DNA from: JBLHUT01 sp047629975
GTDB lineage: Bacteria; Pseudomonadota; Alphaproteobacteria; Rhodobacterales; Rhodobacteraceae
Reading direction: 5' to 3'
NCBI GenBank assembly: GCA_047629975.1
Contig: JBLHUT010000090.1
Coordinates: forward strand, 1 to 11,725
DNA: 11,725 nt
Part shown: one piece after another, positions 1 through 6,696 of the stretch
Layout of the letters: every line of letters starts with the position of its first letter
Position numbering within the stretch: the first letter of the stretch is position 1
Made by a program: the position numbers and the translations under genes
Notes under the pieces: model-generated
Seen by the model: only the letters and a program-made list of their open reading frames with translations
The model's database searches: none
Told to the model about the DNA's origin: nothing

Positions 1-2
1 TT

Positions 3-992
3 ACGCAGGTCAAACAACAGACGTTTCACAATATTCAGGGACGTTGCCACGACAAACTCGGGCAATTCCCCGAAGCCTTTGCCGGCTTTTCCAGAATGAA
101 CGACGCGGTCATCGGCTCTGCAACATTTGCGGCCCAACGGCCAGATGCCTATTTCGAGTTGGAACAGCAAAAGCTGGCGGCGATGCGCGCGGTGGCAAAA
201 TCGCCCCGCCCCGCGTCGCGCGCGCCCGGCCCGGACCCCGCGCCCACGTTTCTTATCGGCTTTCCCCGCTCTGGTACGACCTTGTTGGACACGATCCTGC
301 GCTCCCATTCCCGCATCAGCGTGCTTGAGGAAGAACCGATGATGAAGAATGTCATCGACCATTTCGGCGCCGACAAATCGATCATCGACATCGAGATGCT
401 GAAAGACAGCGAGATCGAGGACTTACGCAGCCTTTACCTGACGGTTCTGTCGACGCTGCTTCCGGTACAAAACGGCACTTGCGTGATCGACAAACTGCCC
501 TTGAATATCCTTCAGGTTCCGCTGATCCATGCGCTGTTTCCGAAGGCACGGTTCATCCTTGCGCTGCGTCACCCGCTGGACTGTATTCTGAGTTGCTTTA
601 TGCAGACTTTTAGCCTGAACCCGGCGATGGCGAATATGGTCCGGATCGAGCGGATCGCGCAGTATTATTGCATTGCCATGGAACAACTTTCACTTGCGCA
701 ATCACGCTATGAAATCGAATTGCACACCCTGCGTTACGAGTCGCTGGTGGTTAATATGCAAGAAGAGGTGGCCCCCTTGCTGACCTTTCTTGGCCTTGAG
801 TGGGAAGATACGCTGAAAAGCTATACTAAAACGGCACGGGCACGGGGATTGATCGGCACCCCGAGCTATTCGCAAGTCGTACAACCGCTGTACGGCGATG
901 CGACGGACCGGTGGCGCAATTATGAAAAAGAGCTTTCGCCGGTTTTTGACATGCTGCGACCATGGATCAAGACCCACGGCTATACCTTGTAG
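3..992 (+). CDS. TPR-type sulfotransferase family protein, C-terminal part (5' end outside window)
   Basis: The reading frame is open from the left edge, so the true start lies outside the window; the ATG at 96 is internal. The first visible residues (including LGQFPEAFAGF) resemble the end of a tetratricopeptide repeat, and such repeats precede the sulfotransferase domain in this family. The 5'-phosphosulfate-binding signature FLIGFPRSGTTLLD is encoded at 249-290. A 3'-phosphate-binding-like stretch, RFILALRHPLDCILS, starts near 549. Enzymes of this kind transfer sulfate from PAPS to an acceptor; the acceptor here (glycan, lipid or small molecule) cannot be told from the sequence. The gene ends with TAG at 990-992 and 155 bp separate it from the next gene, so it is probably a separate transcription unit. 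The sulfotransferase fold is well supported; the substrate is unknown. Confidence 0.88.
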   Translation, partial: TQVKQQTFHNIQGRCHDKLGQFPEAFAGFSRMNDAVIGSATFAAQRPDAYFELEQQKLAAMRAVAKSPRPASRAPGPDPAPTFLIGFPRSGTTLLDTILRSHSRISVLEEEPMMKNVIDHFGADKSIIDIEMLKDSEIEDLRSLYLTVLSTLLPVQNGTCVIDKLPLNILQVPLIHALFPKARFILALRHPLDCILSCFMQTFSLNPAMANMVRIERIAQYYCIAMEQLSLAQSRYEIELHTLRYESLVVNMQEEVAPLLTFLGLEWEDTLKSYTKTARARGLIGTPSYSQVVQPLYGDATDRWRNYEKELSPVFDMLRPWIKTHGYTL

Positions 993-1028
993 TCGCGGGG
1001 GCACTGGGTGCGGACCGAACAAATTGGC

Positions 1029-1042
1029 TTCTCTAAAGAGAA
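1029..1042. repeat. Short perfect inverted repeat downstream of the sulfotransferase gene
   Basis: TTCTCT-AA-AGAGAA is a 6-bp perfect inverted repeat with a 2-bp centre, 37 bp after the sulfotransferase stop. It lacks a following T-run, so it is a poor intrinsic terminator. It could be a protein-binding palindrome or chance. A second small one, CCCC-AA-GGGG, lies at 1112-1121, upstream of the next gene. Confidence 0.3.
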
Positions 1043-1147
1043 CCCGCGTGCTTCACTCTGTACGCGACGAGGTGTAAAGACATTGCACAACACGACAACG
1101 GCCCGACGTCTCCCCAAGGGGTGTACGAACCGTGTGAAAGGAAAATA

Positions 1148-1603
1148 ATGTCTTTGGATTTGATTATCAGACCGATTGAGAAAAGTGATTTCGATCACTG
1201 GCGGCGCCTTTGGACCAGCTATCTGGAGTACTACGAAACAAGTGTCCCCGAGGAAATATATGCGCTGTCCTTCGAGCGGCTTTTGTCGACGTCGGACACC
1301 GAATTTCACGGCTTGATAGCGGTTCAGGACGGCACGCCGGTTGGTTTGACCCATTACCTGTTCCACCGCCACATGTGGAAACGGGAAAATGTCTGCTACT
1401 TGCAAGATCTCTATGCCGACCCGCGGGTGCGTGGTACCGGTGTCGGGCGGGCTTTGATCCAGGCGGTTTATGATGCAGCCGACCGATCGGGGGCCCCGGC
1501 AGTTTACTGGTTAACGCAGGATTTCAACACGACCGCGCGGCGTCTTTATGATCGTATTGGCGCAAAAACGCCGTTTATCCGTTATTCACGACCTCCGAAA
1601 TGA
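1148..1603 (+). CDS. GNAT family N-acetyltransferase
   Basis: A 151-residue single-domain protein of the usual GNAT length. The acetyl-CoA-binding motif A is visible at about residues 87-105, with the pyrophosphate-loop signature VRGTGVGRALI following strand DLYADP. The end (NTTARRLYDRIGAKTPFIRY) is the typical GNAT motif B region. It should transfer an acetyl group from acetyl-CoA to an amine; the substrate is not predictable. I chose ATG 1148 over the in-frame GTG at 1121 because AAGGA (1138-1142) sits 5 bases before it and the GNAT fold begins directly after (DLIIRPIEKSDF). Its TGA overlaps the ATG of the DUF2927 lipoprotein gene (ATGA, 1600-1603), so the two are probably translated together, although no functional link is known. 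Confidence 0.9.
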   Translation: MSLDLIIRPIEKSDFDHWRRLWTSYLEYYETSVPEEIYALSFERLLSTSDTEFHGLIAVQDGTPVGLTHYLFHRHMWKRENVCYLQDLYADPRVRGTGVGRALIQAVYDAADRSGAPAVYWLTQDFNTTARRLYDRIGAKTPFIRYSRPPK

Positions 1604-3009
1604 TCAGACATTGGAGCGTTGGCCTGGTTGTGCTGTTCGTACTCGGGGCGTGCTCGTCCTTTGGGATCGACACCACAGACACGACCCGACAACGCTCCGG
1701 CGTCCCTGCCCTGCCGGCCATGAAGACCTTTTCGCCGGCGCATCCCGCGTTGCCCCGTCATGCCAATACCGACATCGCCGCCGACTTTCTTGAATTGAGT
1801 TTCCAGATGGAGAGCGGCCGGAAACTGGACAAGATGACACGCTTCATAGGTCCGGTAACCATCAAGGTCGCCCAGCCAACCGACCGCGCCTTGCCACCCA
1901 CGCTGCAACCCGATCTGACGGCTCTGCTGGGGCGGCTGCGCCACGAGGCCAGGATCACGATCACACAGGTCGGCCCCGCTGAGGATGCAAATATCGTCGT
2001 CGAGGTTATCTCGCGCCGCGACTTGCAACGGGTCGTCCCGCAGGCCGCGTGTTTTGTTGTGCCCAACGTGCAGACGTGGCGCGAATTCAAACGTGCCAGA
2101 CGCTCGCGGATCGTGGATTGGACCCTTTTGAACCAACGCACACGGGCCGCAATTTTCCTGCCCGGCGATGTCAGCCCGCAGGAAATTCGCGATTGCCTGC
2201 ACGAAGAGCTGGCGCAGGCGCTTGGGCCGCTCAACGATGTCTACCGTCTGCCCGACAGCGTGTTTAATGACGATAATTTCCATGCCGTGCTGACAGGGTT
2301 CGACATGCTGATCCTGCGGGCCTATTACAGCCCCGAGTTGCGCAACGGCATGACCCGGCAAGAGGCGCAAACTGCCCTGCGCCGTGCGCTGCGCGATATA
2401 AACCCCGCCGGCCAGAACCGCCGCACCAACCGGCCAACGGGCAACACGCCGCGGGCCTGGATCGACGAGATAGAGATAGCCGTCGGGCCGGGAGCCGCGC
2501 TGCCTGCGCGCCGCCGTGCCGCCGCGCGTGCCGTCTTGCTTGCGAAAGCGTACGGATGGCGCGATCCGCGCGCTGCGTTCGCCCTTTATGTGCGGGGCAG
2601 GCTGGCGTTGGGCACGGACCCCCAACTGGCCGTCACATCGTTTTTCGAGGCGTTTGCAATTTATAACGCACAGCCGGAAACGGCCGTCCACGCCGGCCAT
2701 GTCGCCATGCAGCTTGCAGCCTTTTCCCTGACCGCAGGCAGGCCCGAACGCACACTTTCCTTGGTAAATGCAGCTGCACCTGCTGTTGCCGACGCCCGAA
2801 ATGCCGCACTTTTGTCAACACTTCTGATGCTCAAGGCCGAGGCTCTGGACCTGTTGGGCCGACCAGCAGAGGCGCGTGCTGTACGGCTCGACAGTCTGGG
2901 CTGGGCGCGGTATGGGTTTGGCTCCGAGCGGGTCGTCAGGACCCGCCTGAACGAAATTGCAAGCCTTGCTCCGCGCCCTGTGCGCGAGGCCCGCGCGAAC
3001 GGCAACTGA
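1600..3009 (+). CDS. DUF2927 domain lipoprotein with TPR-like C-terminal region
   Basis: A 469-residue predicted lipoprotein. The N-terminus has a positively charged start, a hydrophobic stretch and the lipobox LGAC, with Cys18 as the lipidated residue. Residues about 55-265 match my recollection of the DUF2927 family. They contain a conserved-looking HEELAQALGPLND segment starting at His201, followed by a VFNDDNFH segment. The remainder (about 300-460) is alanine-rich and helical with TPR-like periodicity, such as ALYVRGRLALG and AEALDLLGRPAEARAV. The role of DUF2927 is unknown. HEE followed by AQ recalls zinc metallopeptidase helices, but there is no HExxH, so catalysis is not claimed. The start is the ATG overlapping the GNAT stop. 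The next gene starts 14 bp after the stop, suggesting one operon. Likely location is the periplasmic face of a membrane. Confidence 0.85.
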   Translation: MIRHWSVGLVVLFVLGACSSFGIDTTDTTRQRSGVPALPAMKTFSPAHPALPRHANTDIAADFLELSFQMESGRKLDKMTRFIGPVTIKVAQPTDRALPPTLQPDLTALLGRLRHEARITITQVGPAEDANIVVEVISRRDLQRVVPQAACFVVPNVQTWREFKRARRSRIVDWTLLNQRTRAAIFLPGDVSPQEIRDCLHEELAQALGPLNDVYRLPDSVFNDDNFHAVLTGFDMLILRAYYSPELRNGMTRQEAQTALRRALRDINPAGQNRRTNRPTGNTPRAWIDEIEIAVGPGAALPARRRAAARAVLLAKAYGWRDPRAAFALYVRGRLALGTDPQLAVTSFFEAFAIYNAQPETAVHAGHVAMQLAAFSLTAGRPERTLSLVNAAAPAVADARNAALLSTLLMLKAEALDLLGRPAEARAVRLDSLGWARYGFGSERVVRTRLNEIASLAPRPVREARANGN

Positions 3010-3023
3010 ACGGAACAGATACA

Positions 3024-3191
3024 ATGATTATTATTGCCAGTATCCTTGGCGGCGCAGCCCTCGGAGCGCTCAGGGCGCGCAAAAGGGGCGGCGTTTTCGC
3101 CGATCAGATGCAGTACGGGGCGGCGCATGCGATTGCCTTCGGGCTTGTCGGATTTCTCGTGACGATTATTATCGAACGTAGCGTCTCTTAA
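3024..3191 (+). CDS. Small two-helix membrane protein (55 residues)
   Basis: A short ORF, ATG 3024 to TAA 3189-3191, encoding 55 residues. It has two hydrophobic segments: residues 1-16 (MIIIASILGGAALGAL, glycine and alanine rich) and about 33-50 (AAHAIAFGLVGFLVTIII). A basic loop RARKRGG and a polar stretch join them, giving a hairpin with both ends on the same side. It resembles small conserved Rhodobacterales membrane proteins with a KRGG loop and a QY residue pair, but I cannot name a family. A GGA at 3012-3014 is a weak ribosome binding site. It fits neatly in the 248-bp gap between the lipoprotein and VWA genes on the same strand, which supports its being real. Function unknown. Confidence 0.7.
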   Translation: MIIIASILGGAALGALRARKRGGVFADQMQYGAAHAIAFGLVGFLVTIIIERSVS

Positions 3192-3257
3192 CGACCACCG
3201 GATCGACGCCTGCCTGCTGCGGGTGCGGTCTTTTCTTGTACAAAAGGCTGTAACGCG

Positions 3258-4442
3258 ATGTTTCTTCCTTTTTTTTCGGCATTGCGCGACGCAGGGGTGC
3301 CGGTCTCGATCCGCGAGCATCTTGCCTTTCTGGAGGGGATGACGGCAGGAATCGCAACCTATGATCCCGAGAGCTTTTATTATCTGGCCCGTACGGTTCT
3401 GGTAAAAGACGAGCGGCATCTCGACCGGTTCGATCAGGCCTTTTCGGCGGCCTTCAAGGGTCTTGAAGCGATCAGCGCCGAACAGGTGATGGAGGCGGTG
3501 GATATTCCGGCCGGGTGGTTGGAGAAAATGGCCGAAAAACATCTGTCGGAAAGCGAGCGTGCCGAGATCGAGGCCCTTGGCGGGTTCGAAAAGCTGATGG
3601 AGACCCTCAAAGAGCGGCTTAAGGAACAGCAAGGCCGGCATCAGGGCGGCAACAAGTGGATCGGCACCGCCGGCACCTCGCCCTTTGGGGCTTATGGCTA
3701 CAATCCCGAAGGGGTGCGGATCGGCCAGACCGAAAGCCGCCACCAGCGCGCAGTAAAAGTTTGGGACAAACGCGAGTTTCGCAATCTTGACGATAGTGTC
3801 GAGCTGGGCACGCGCAACATCAAGGTCGCGCTCAAGCGGTTGCGGCGATGGGCACGCGACGGAGCACATGAAGAGCTTGACCTGGACGGAACCATCCGCG
3901 CCACAGCCGAAAACGGATATCTTGATGTCAAAACGCGCCCTGAACGGCGCAATGCGGTAAAAGTTCTGTTGTTTCTGGATGTTGGCGGCTCGATGGACCC
4001 TTATATCAAGGTCGTCGAAGAGCTGTTTTCCGCGGCGCGCGCCGAGTTCAAGCATCTTGAATATTTCTACTTCCACAATTGCCTGTACGAGGGCGTGTGG
4101 CGCGACAACCAACGCCGTTGGCAGGCACAGATACCGACAGCCGAAGTGCTTCGAACGTACGGCAAGGATTACAAATGTATCTTTGTGGGCGATGCTTCCA
4201 TGTCGCCCTACGAGGTCTTGTATCCGGGCGGAGCGAACGAGCATTCCAACGCCGAAGCAGGCTCTGTCTGGCTTCAACGGGCGCGTGCGCAATGGCCTGA
4301 CAGCGTGTGGATCAACCCGCTCCCCGAGCCGCATTGGCGCTACACCCAGTCTATCGATCTGATCCGTCAGATATTCGAGGACCGCATGGTGCCCATGACC
4401 CTGGACGGGATCAGTCGGGGCATCCGGGAGTTGGGGCGTTGA
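3258..4442 (+). CDS. VWA domain protein, CoxE-like (COG3825 type)
   Basis: A 394-residue soluble protein. The N-terminal half is helical (FLPFFSALRDAGVPVSIREHL is its typical opening). At about residues 134-155 comes the glycine-rich segment GTSPFGAYGYNPEGVRIG, which is characteristic of this family. A von Willebrand factor A domain follows: the metal-site motif is D241-VGGSM rather than the classical DxSxS, as I recall for the whole family, and a second acidic site lies near Asp312 (VGDASMSP). Relatives usually work with a MoxR-type AAA+ ATPase, as CoxE does with CoxD in maturation of CO dehydrogenase. No such ATPase is in this window. Start ATG 3258 has AAAAGG at 3242-3247, a rather long spacing of 10. 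The stop overlaps the TTG start of the next gene. Role: probably a metal-dependent scaffold or chaperone adaptor; target unknown. Confidence 0.85.
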   Translation: MFLPFFSALRDAGVPVSIREHLAFLEGMTAGIATYDPESFYYLARTVLVKDERHLDRFDQAFSAAFKGLEAISAEQVMEAVDIPAGWLEKMAEKHLSESERAEIEALGGFEKLMETLKERLKEQQGRHQGGNKWIGTAGTSPFGAYGYNPEGVRIGQTESRHQRAVKVWDKREFRNLDDSVELGTRNIKVALKRLRRWARDGAHEELDLDGTIRATAENGYLDVKTRPERRNAVKVLLFLDVGGSMDPYIKVVEELFSAARAEFKHLEYFYFHNCLYEGVWRDNQRRWQAQIPTAEVLRTYGKDYKCIFVGDASMSPYEVLYPGGANEHSNAEAGSVWLQRARAQWPDSVWINPLPEPHWRYTQSIDLIRQIFEDRMVPMTLDGISRGIRELGR

Positions 4443-4798
4443 CCCGCCTGCCCTGGAGACGTCTGTGGAAGACCCAGCGCACCGCGTTTGTGGTGTTCTT
4501 AGCGGCCTTTGCACTGATGTTGTTTTTTGCCGGTCGTGCGGTTTTTTTCACGATCTACTGGATGGATCCGAGCCATGCGGACCTGCCGATCGAAGTCTGG
4601 ATGACGCCGGGATATGTCGCGCGGTCGTACGATGTGCCCCCTGATGTGCTGCGCCCGGTGTTCGGGCTGGACCCTGACAGCCCACCGATGCACCAGAACC
4701 TTGCAAAGCTTGCGCGCGACATGAATGTAACGCTTGAGCAACTTCAGCAGGACATAACGCAAGCGGTGCAAATCTATCGTCAAGCTGCCCCGAAATGA
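4439..4798 (+). CDS. Conserved-looking small membrane protein, single N-terminal helix
   Basis: A 119-residue protein, not assigned to a named family. I place the start at TTG 4439, which overlaps the VWA stop (TTGA, 4439-4442) and has GGGAG at 4426-4430, 8 bases upstream. The upstream ATG at 4307 would force a 136-bp overlap with the VWA gene. Residues about 14-36 form one transmembrane helix (AFVVFLAAFALMLFFAG) after a basic start, so the rest should be periplasmic. The soluble part has the segment WMTPGYVARSYDVP followed by LGK-free helical sequence ending in NVTLEQLQQDITQAV. This looks like a small helical domain that could bind a partner. The last bases overlap the start of the DedA gene (ATGA, 4795-4798), so it is in one operon with VWA and DedA. 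The GTG codons further in are alternative starts but would cut into the helix. Confidence 0.72.
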   Translation: MTRLPWRRLWKTQRTAFVVFLAAFALMLFFAGRAVFFTIYWMDPSHADLPIEVWMTPGYVARSYDVPPDVLRPVFGLDPDSPPMHQNLAKLARDMNVTLEQLQQDITQAVQIYRQAAPK

Positions 4799-5403
4799 TC
4801 GAGAGCCTGCTTCAATCCATAGCAGATTTTGGCCCTGTGTTGCTGTTTGTGATCACTTTTCTCAGCTGCCTTGCCCTACCGGTTCCGTCCTCGTTGGTCA
4901 TGTTGACGGGCGGAGGGTTTGTCGCGGCCGGTGACTTGCCGCTTTGGAGCACGTTCGGGGCGGCATTTGCGGGGGCGGTGCTGGGTGATCAGATCGGTTT
5001 TGCCATCGGGCGATTGGGAGGGGGGCGGCTTCAGACATGGCTGGGGGCAACACCGCCGCGCGCACGGCTGCGCGAACAGGCCCAAGCGCTGATCCTGCGG
5101 TGGGGCGGGGTCGGAGTGTTTTTGTCGCGCTGGCTTTTTAGCCCGCTTGGACCGTATCTGAATTTTGCCGCTGGAGCATCGGTGATGCAGTGGCACCGGT
5201 TCACGGTCTGGGGCGTGGCCGGAGAGGCCGTCTGGGTCAGTCTCTATCTGGGGCTGGGCTACATGTTTGCGGGCCATGCGAAAGAACTGGCGGATGTACT
5301 TGGCAACACCAGCGGGTTTCTGGCAGCCGGCGTCGTCATGGCCTGCACAGGCCTGTGGCTTTGGAAATCGCACCGCAAGGCAGGTAATGCACCGCGCGGT
5401 TGA
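4795..5403 (+). CDS. DedA / VTT family membrane protein
   Basis: A 202-residue polytopic inner-membrane protein. The VTT (SNARE-associated) signature is clear at about residues 109-150: Phe109-LSR112, then GPYLNFAAG (119-127), Met and Phe, then a glycine-tryptophan end (GVAGEAVW). The upstream GDQIGF motif has Asp65, a membrane-embedded acid expected in the family. The re-entrant segment that often carries PGE or PGD reads ALPVPSSLVML here, so the second acidic residue seems absent. DedA proteins such as E. coli YqjA and YghB support membrane integrity and proton-motive-force homeostasis, and relatives are implicated in lipid-carrier or phospholipid flipping. The substrate here is unknown. 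Several hydrophobic helices run to the C-terminal basic tail (KSHRKAGNAPRG). The ATG overlaps the preceding stop codon. Confidence 0.9.
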   Translation: MIESLLQSIADFGPVLLFVITFLSCLALPVPSSLVMLTGGGFVAAGDLPLWSTFGAAFAGAVLGDQIGFAIGRLGGGRLQTWLGATPPRARLREQAQALILRWGGVGVFLSRWLFSPLGPYLNFAAGASVMQWHRFTVWGVAGEAVWVSLYLGLGYMFAGHAKELADVLGNTSGFLAAGVVMACTGLWLWKSHRKAGNAPRG

Positions 5404-5429
5404 CAAGAACCTTCTTTACCTACTGGTAT
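5400..5429 (+). promoter_or_regulatory. Candidate sigma70-type promoter for the M48 protease gene
   Basis: A perfect TTGACA hexamer at 5400-5405 overlaps the stop codon of the DedA gene. With an 18-bp spacer the matching -10 would be TGGTAT (5424-5429), which agrees with TATAAT at only three positions. The 54-bp gap before the protease ATG has room for such a promoter. A TATTAG at 5448-5453 lies too near the ATG unless the mRNA is leaderless. Confidence 0.3.
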
Positions 5430-5457
5430 CGGGCGGATTTCGCCCCATATTAGACTT

Positions 5458-6159
5458 ATGATCAAACTTACTCCTGTTCTTTTGGCCGTCCTTTACGGTC
5501 TGGTGATGTACCGCGTGTCTGCATGGCGCACGGCGCGAATGCTCGATGAGCAATCAAGCGAGATGAGCGATCCGATCCTGACGCATTTGACCAACCGCAT
5601 GGCAGACGTTCTGGAAATAGAGAAAATACCGGTTCACATCTATGAAATCGAACAGGTCAACGGGCTTGCCGCACCTGACGGGCGAATTTTTATCACCCGC
5701 GGTTTTTTCAACAAATACCGCAAAGGCGAAGTAAGTGCCGCCGAGATGGCAAGTGTGATTGCCCATGAACTGGGTCATGTGGCGTTGGGGCATTCAAAGC
5801 GCCGGATGGTTGATTTTTCCGGACAGAATGCCATTCGCGTGGTGCTGGCAAGCATCCTTGGCCGGATCATTCCGGGGGCCGGAATATGGATTGCCAATGC
5901 GTTGACCAGCCTGCTGGCCGCGCGTCTCAGCCGGAAGGACGAATACGAGGCCGACGCCTATGCTTCGGCATTGCTGGTGAAATCCGGGATCGGTACCGAC
6001 CCGCAAAAAGCGCTTTTTACCAAGCTTGAGGCTCTGACTGGCGGTGCGGGTCAGGGAACGCCTGCATGGATGCTGAGCCATCCCAAAACCGGCGAACGTA
6101 TCGCCGCCATCGAAGCGCTTGAACAGCGCTGGTCGAAGCCGCAACTGCCTTCAGTCTAA
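5458..6159 (+). CDS. M48 family zinc metalloprotease, membrane anchored
   Basis: A 233-residue protein. An N-terminal hydrophobic segment (about residues 4-19, LTPVLLAVLYGLVMY) acts as a signal anchor. The peptidase core carries the zinc-binding HELGH motif at 103-107 (His103, catalytic Glu104, His107) and the third ligand Glu164 in the EYEADAYA segment, as in M48 enzymes. The NGLAAPDGRIFITRG stretch before it is the usual M48 edge strand. A second hydrophobic region (about 123-152) could contact the membrane. The end has the SHPKTGERIAAIEAL motif common in M48C. The gene is shorter than HtpX (about 290 residues) and lacks its multiple N-terminal helices, resembling BepA/LoiP-like or plain M48 proteins. 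It probably takes part in envelope protein quality control. No clear Shine-Dalgarno precedes ATG 5458. The stop lies inside the convergent PIN gene (9-bp overlap). Confidence 0.92.
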   Translation: MIKLTPVLLAVLYGLVMYRVSAWRTARMLDEQSSEMSDPILTHLTNRMADVLEIEKIPVHIYEIEQVNGLAAPDGRIFITRGFFNKYRKGEVSAAEMASVIAHELGHVALGHSKRRMVDFSGQNAIRVVLASILGRIIPGAGIWIANALTSLLAARLSRKDEYEADAYASALLVKSGIGTDPQKALFTKLEALTGGAGQGTPAWMLSHPKTGERIAAIEALEQRWSKPQLPSV

Positions 6160-6693
6160 CGCCTTTGCAAGCTTTGGCAAACGGGCTTTCTTGAACAATT
6201 GCCGGAGCGTTCTGGGCTGATCATCCATAGCTGAGGCCTGTTCAGCGACCTCGACTGCGGCCGACTCGACAAGGGCCGCATCGTTCAGCCAAAGCGCATA
6301 CAAAAAGCCATCCGGTTCGACACGCTCCAAACCCTCCTCGGCCAATGTGTGACGAGGAAAATCCTTTGCGTTCAAAGTCATGATGCTGTCTGCCGAGCCT
6401 GCGATCGCAGCGGCCAGAACATGCACGTCGTCGGCATCGGGCAGCCACAACCGTGACATATCTCCGCCGCGCGGGGTCACACTGCCCTTGGTCCAGAACG
6501 CCTTCATCAGGGCGATTTCACCGCGGGCCTGCGCCTCGGCCACGGGTCCCAGTTTCAGGGTGGCACGTGCCCATTCCTCAAGAATCCTGTCGGACCAAAG
6601 CGGGGCAAAGCCGCCGCGCTTTGCCACCGCCAAAAGTATTTCCCGCATGACACTTGGATAAAGCACACAAGCATCCAGAAGCACCCGCTTCAC
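6151..6693 (-). CDS. PIN-domain protein, putative ribonuclease
   Basis: A 180-residue protein with the PIN fold pattern of acidic residues: Asp7 in the opening strand (VLLDACVLYPS), Glu40 in ILEEW, Asp89 in DADDVHVLAAA, and Asp102/Asp111 in the region ADSIMTLNAKDF. These form the metal site of PIN nucleases. The tail (about 140-180) is charged and ends in a basic stretch (KKARLPKLAKALD). PIN proteins are often VapC toxins of about 130-140 residues. This one is longer, and no VapB-like antitoxin is next to it. The start is GTG 6693, 3 bases after the stop of the methyltransferase, so it is cotranscribed with it and probably depends on the same ribosomes; no good Shine-Dalgarno is visible. The 3' end overlaps the M48 gene by 9 bp, tail to tail. 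A housekeeping RNA-processing role is as likely as a toxin role. Confidence 0.82.
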   Translation of the reverse strand: MKRVLLDACVLYPSVMREILLAVAKRGGFAPLWSDRILEEWARATLKLGPVAEAQARGEIALMKAFWTKGSVTPRGGDMSRLWLPDADDVHVLAAAIAGSADSIMTLNAKDFPRHTLAEEGLERVEPDGFLYALWLNDAALVESAAVEVAEQASAMDDQPRTLRQLFKKARLPKLAKALD

Positions 6694-6696
6694 ACG

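Noticed and set aside
1045..1066. CGCGT...ACGCG hairpin as a terminator of the sulfotransferase gene
   Set aside because: A short stem with a 12-base loop and no following T-run.
1582..2700. 372-codon open frame on the minus strand
   Set aside because: Antisense shadow of the DUF2927 lipoprotein; low-complexity composition and no motif.
4307..4438. Upstream ATG start for the small membrane protein
   Set aside because: It lies 136 bp inside the VWA gene and the added residues look like an out-of-frame reading of it; TTG 4439 has a ribosome binding site and a stop-start overlap.
2661..4514. 617-codon open frame on the minus strand
   Set aside because: It runs antisense to the DUF2927, 55-residue and VWA genes, all of which have recognisable features. 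The translation has no recognisable domain and is rich in Arg, His and Cys, as expected for an antisense shadow in GC-rich DNA.
6151..6693. VapBC-type toxin-antitoxin system
   Set aside because: The PIN protein has no small antitoxin gene beside it; the neighbours are a methyltransferase and a convergent protease.
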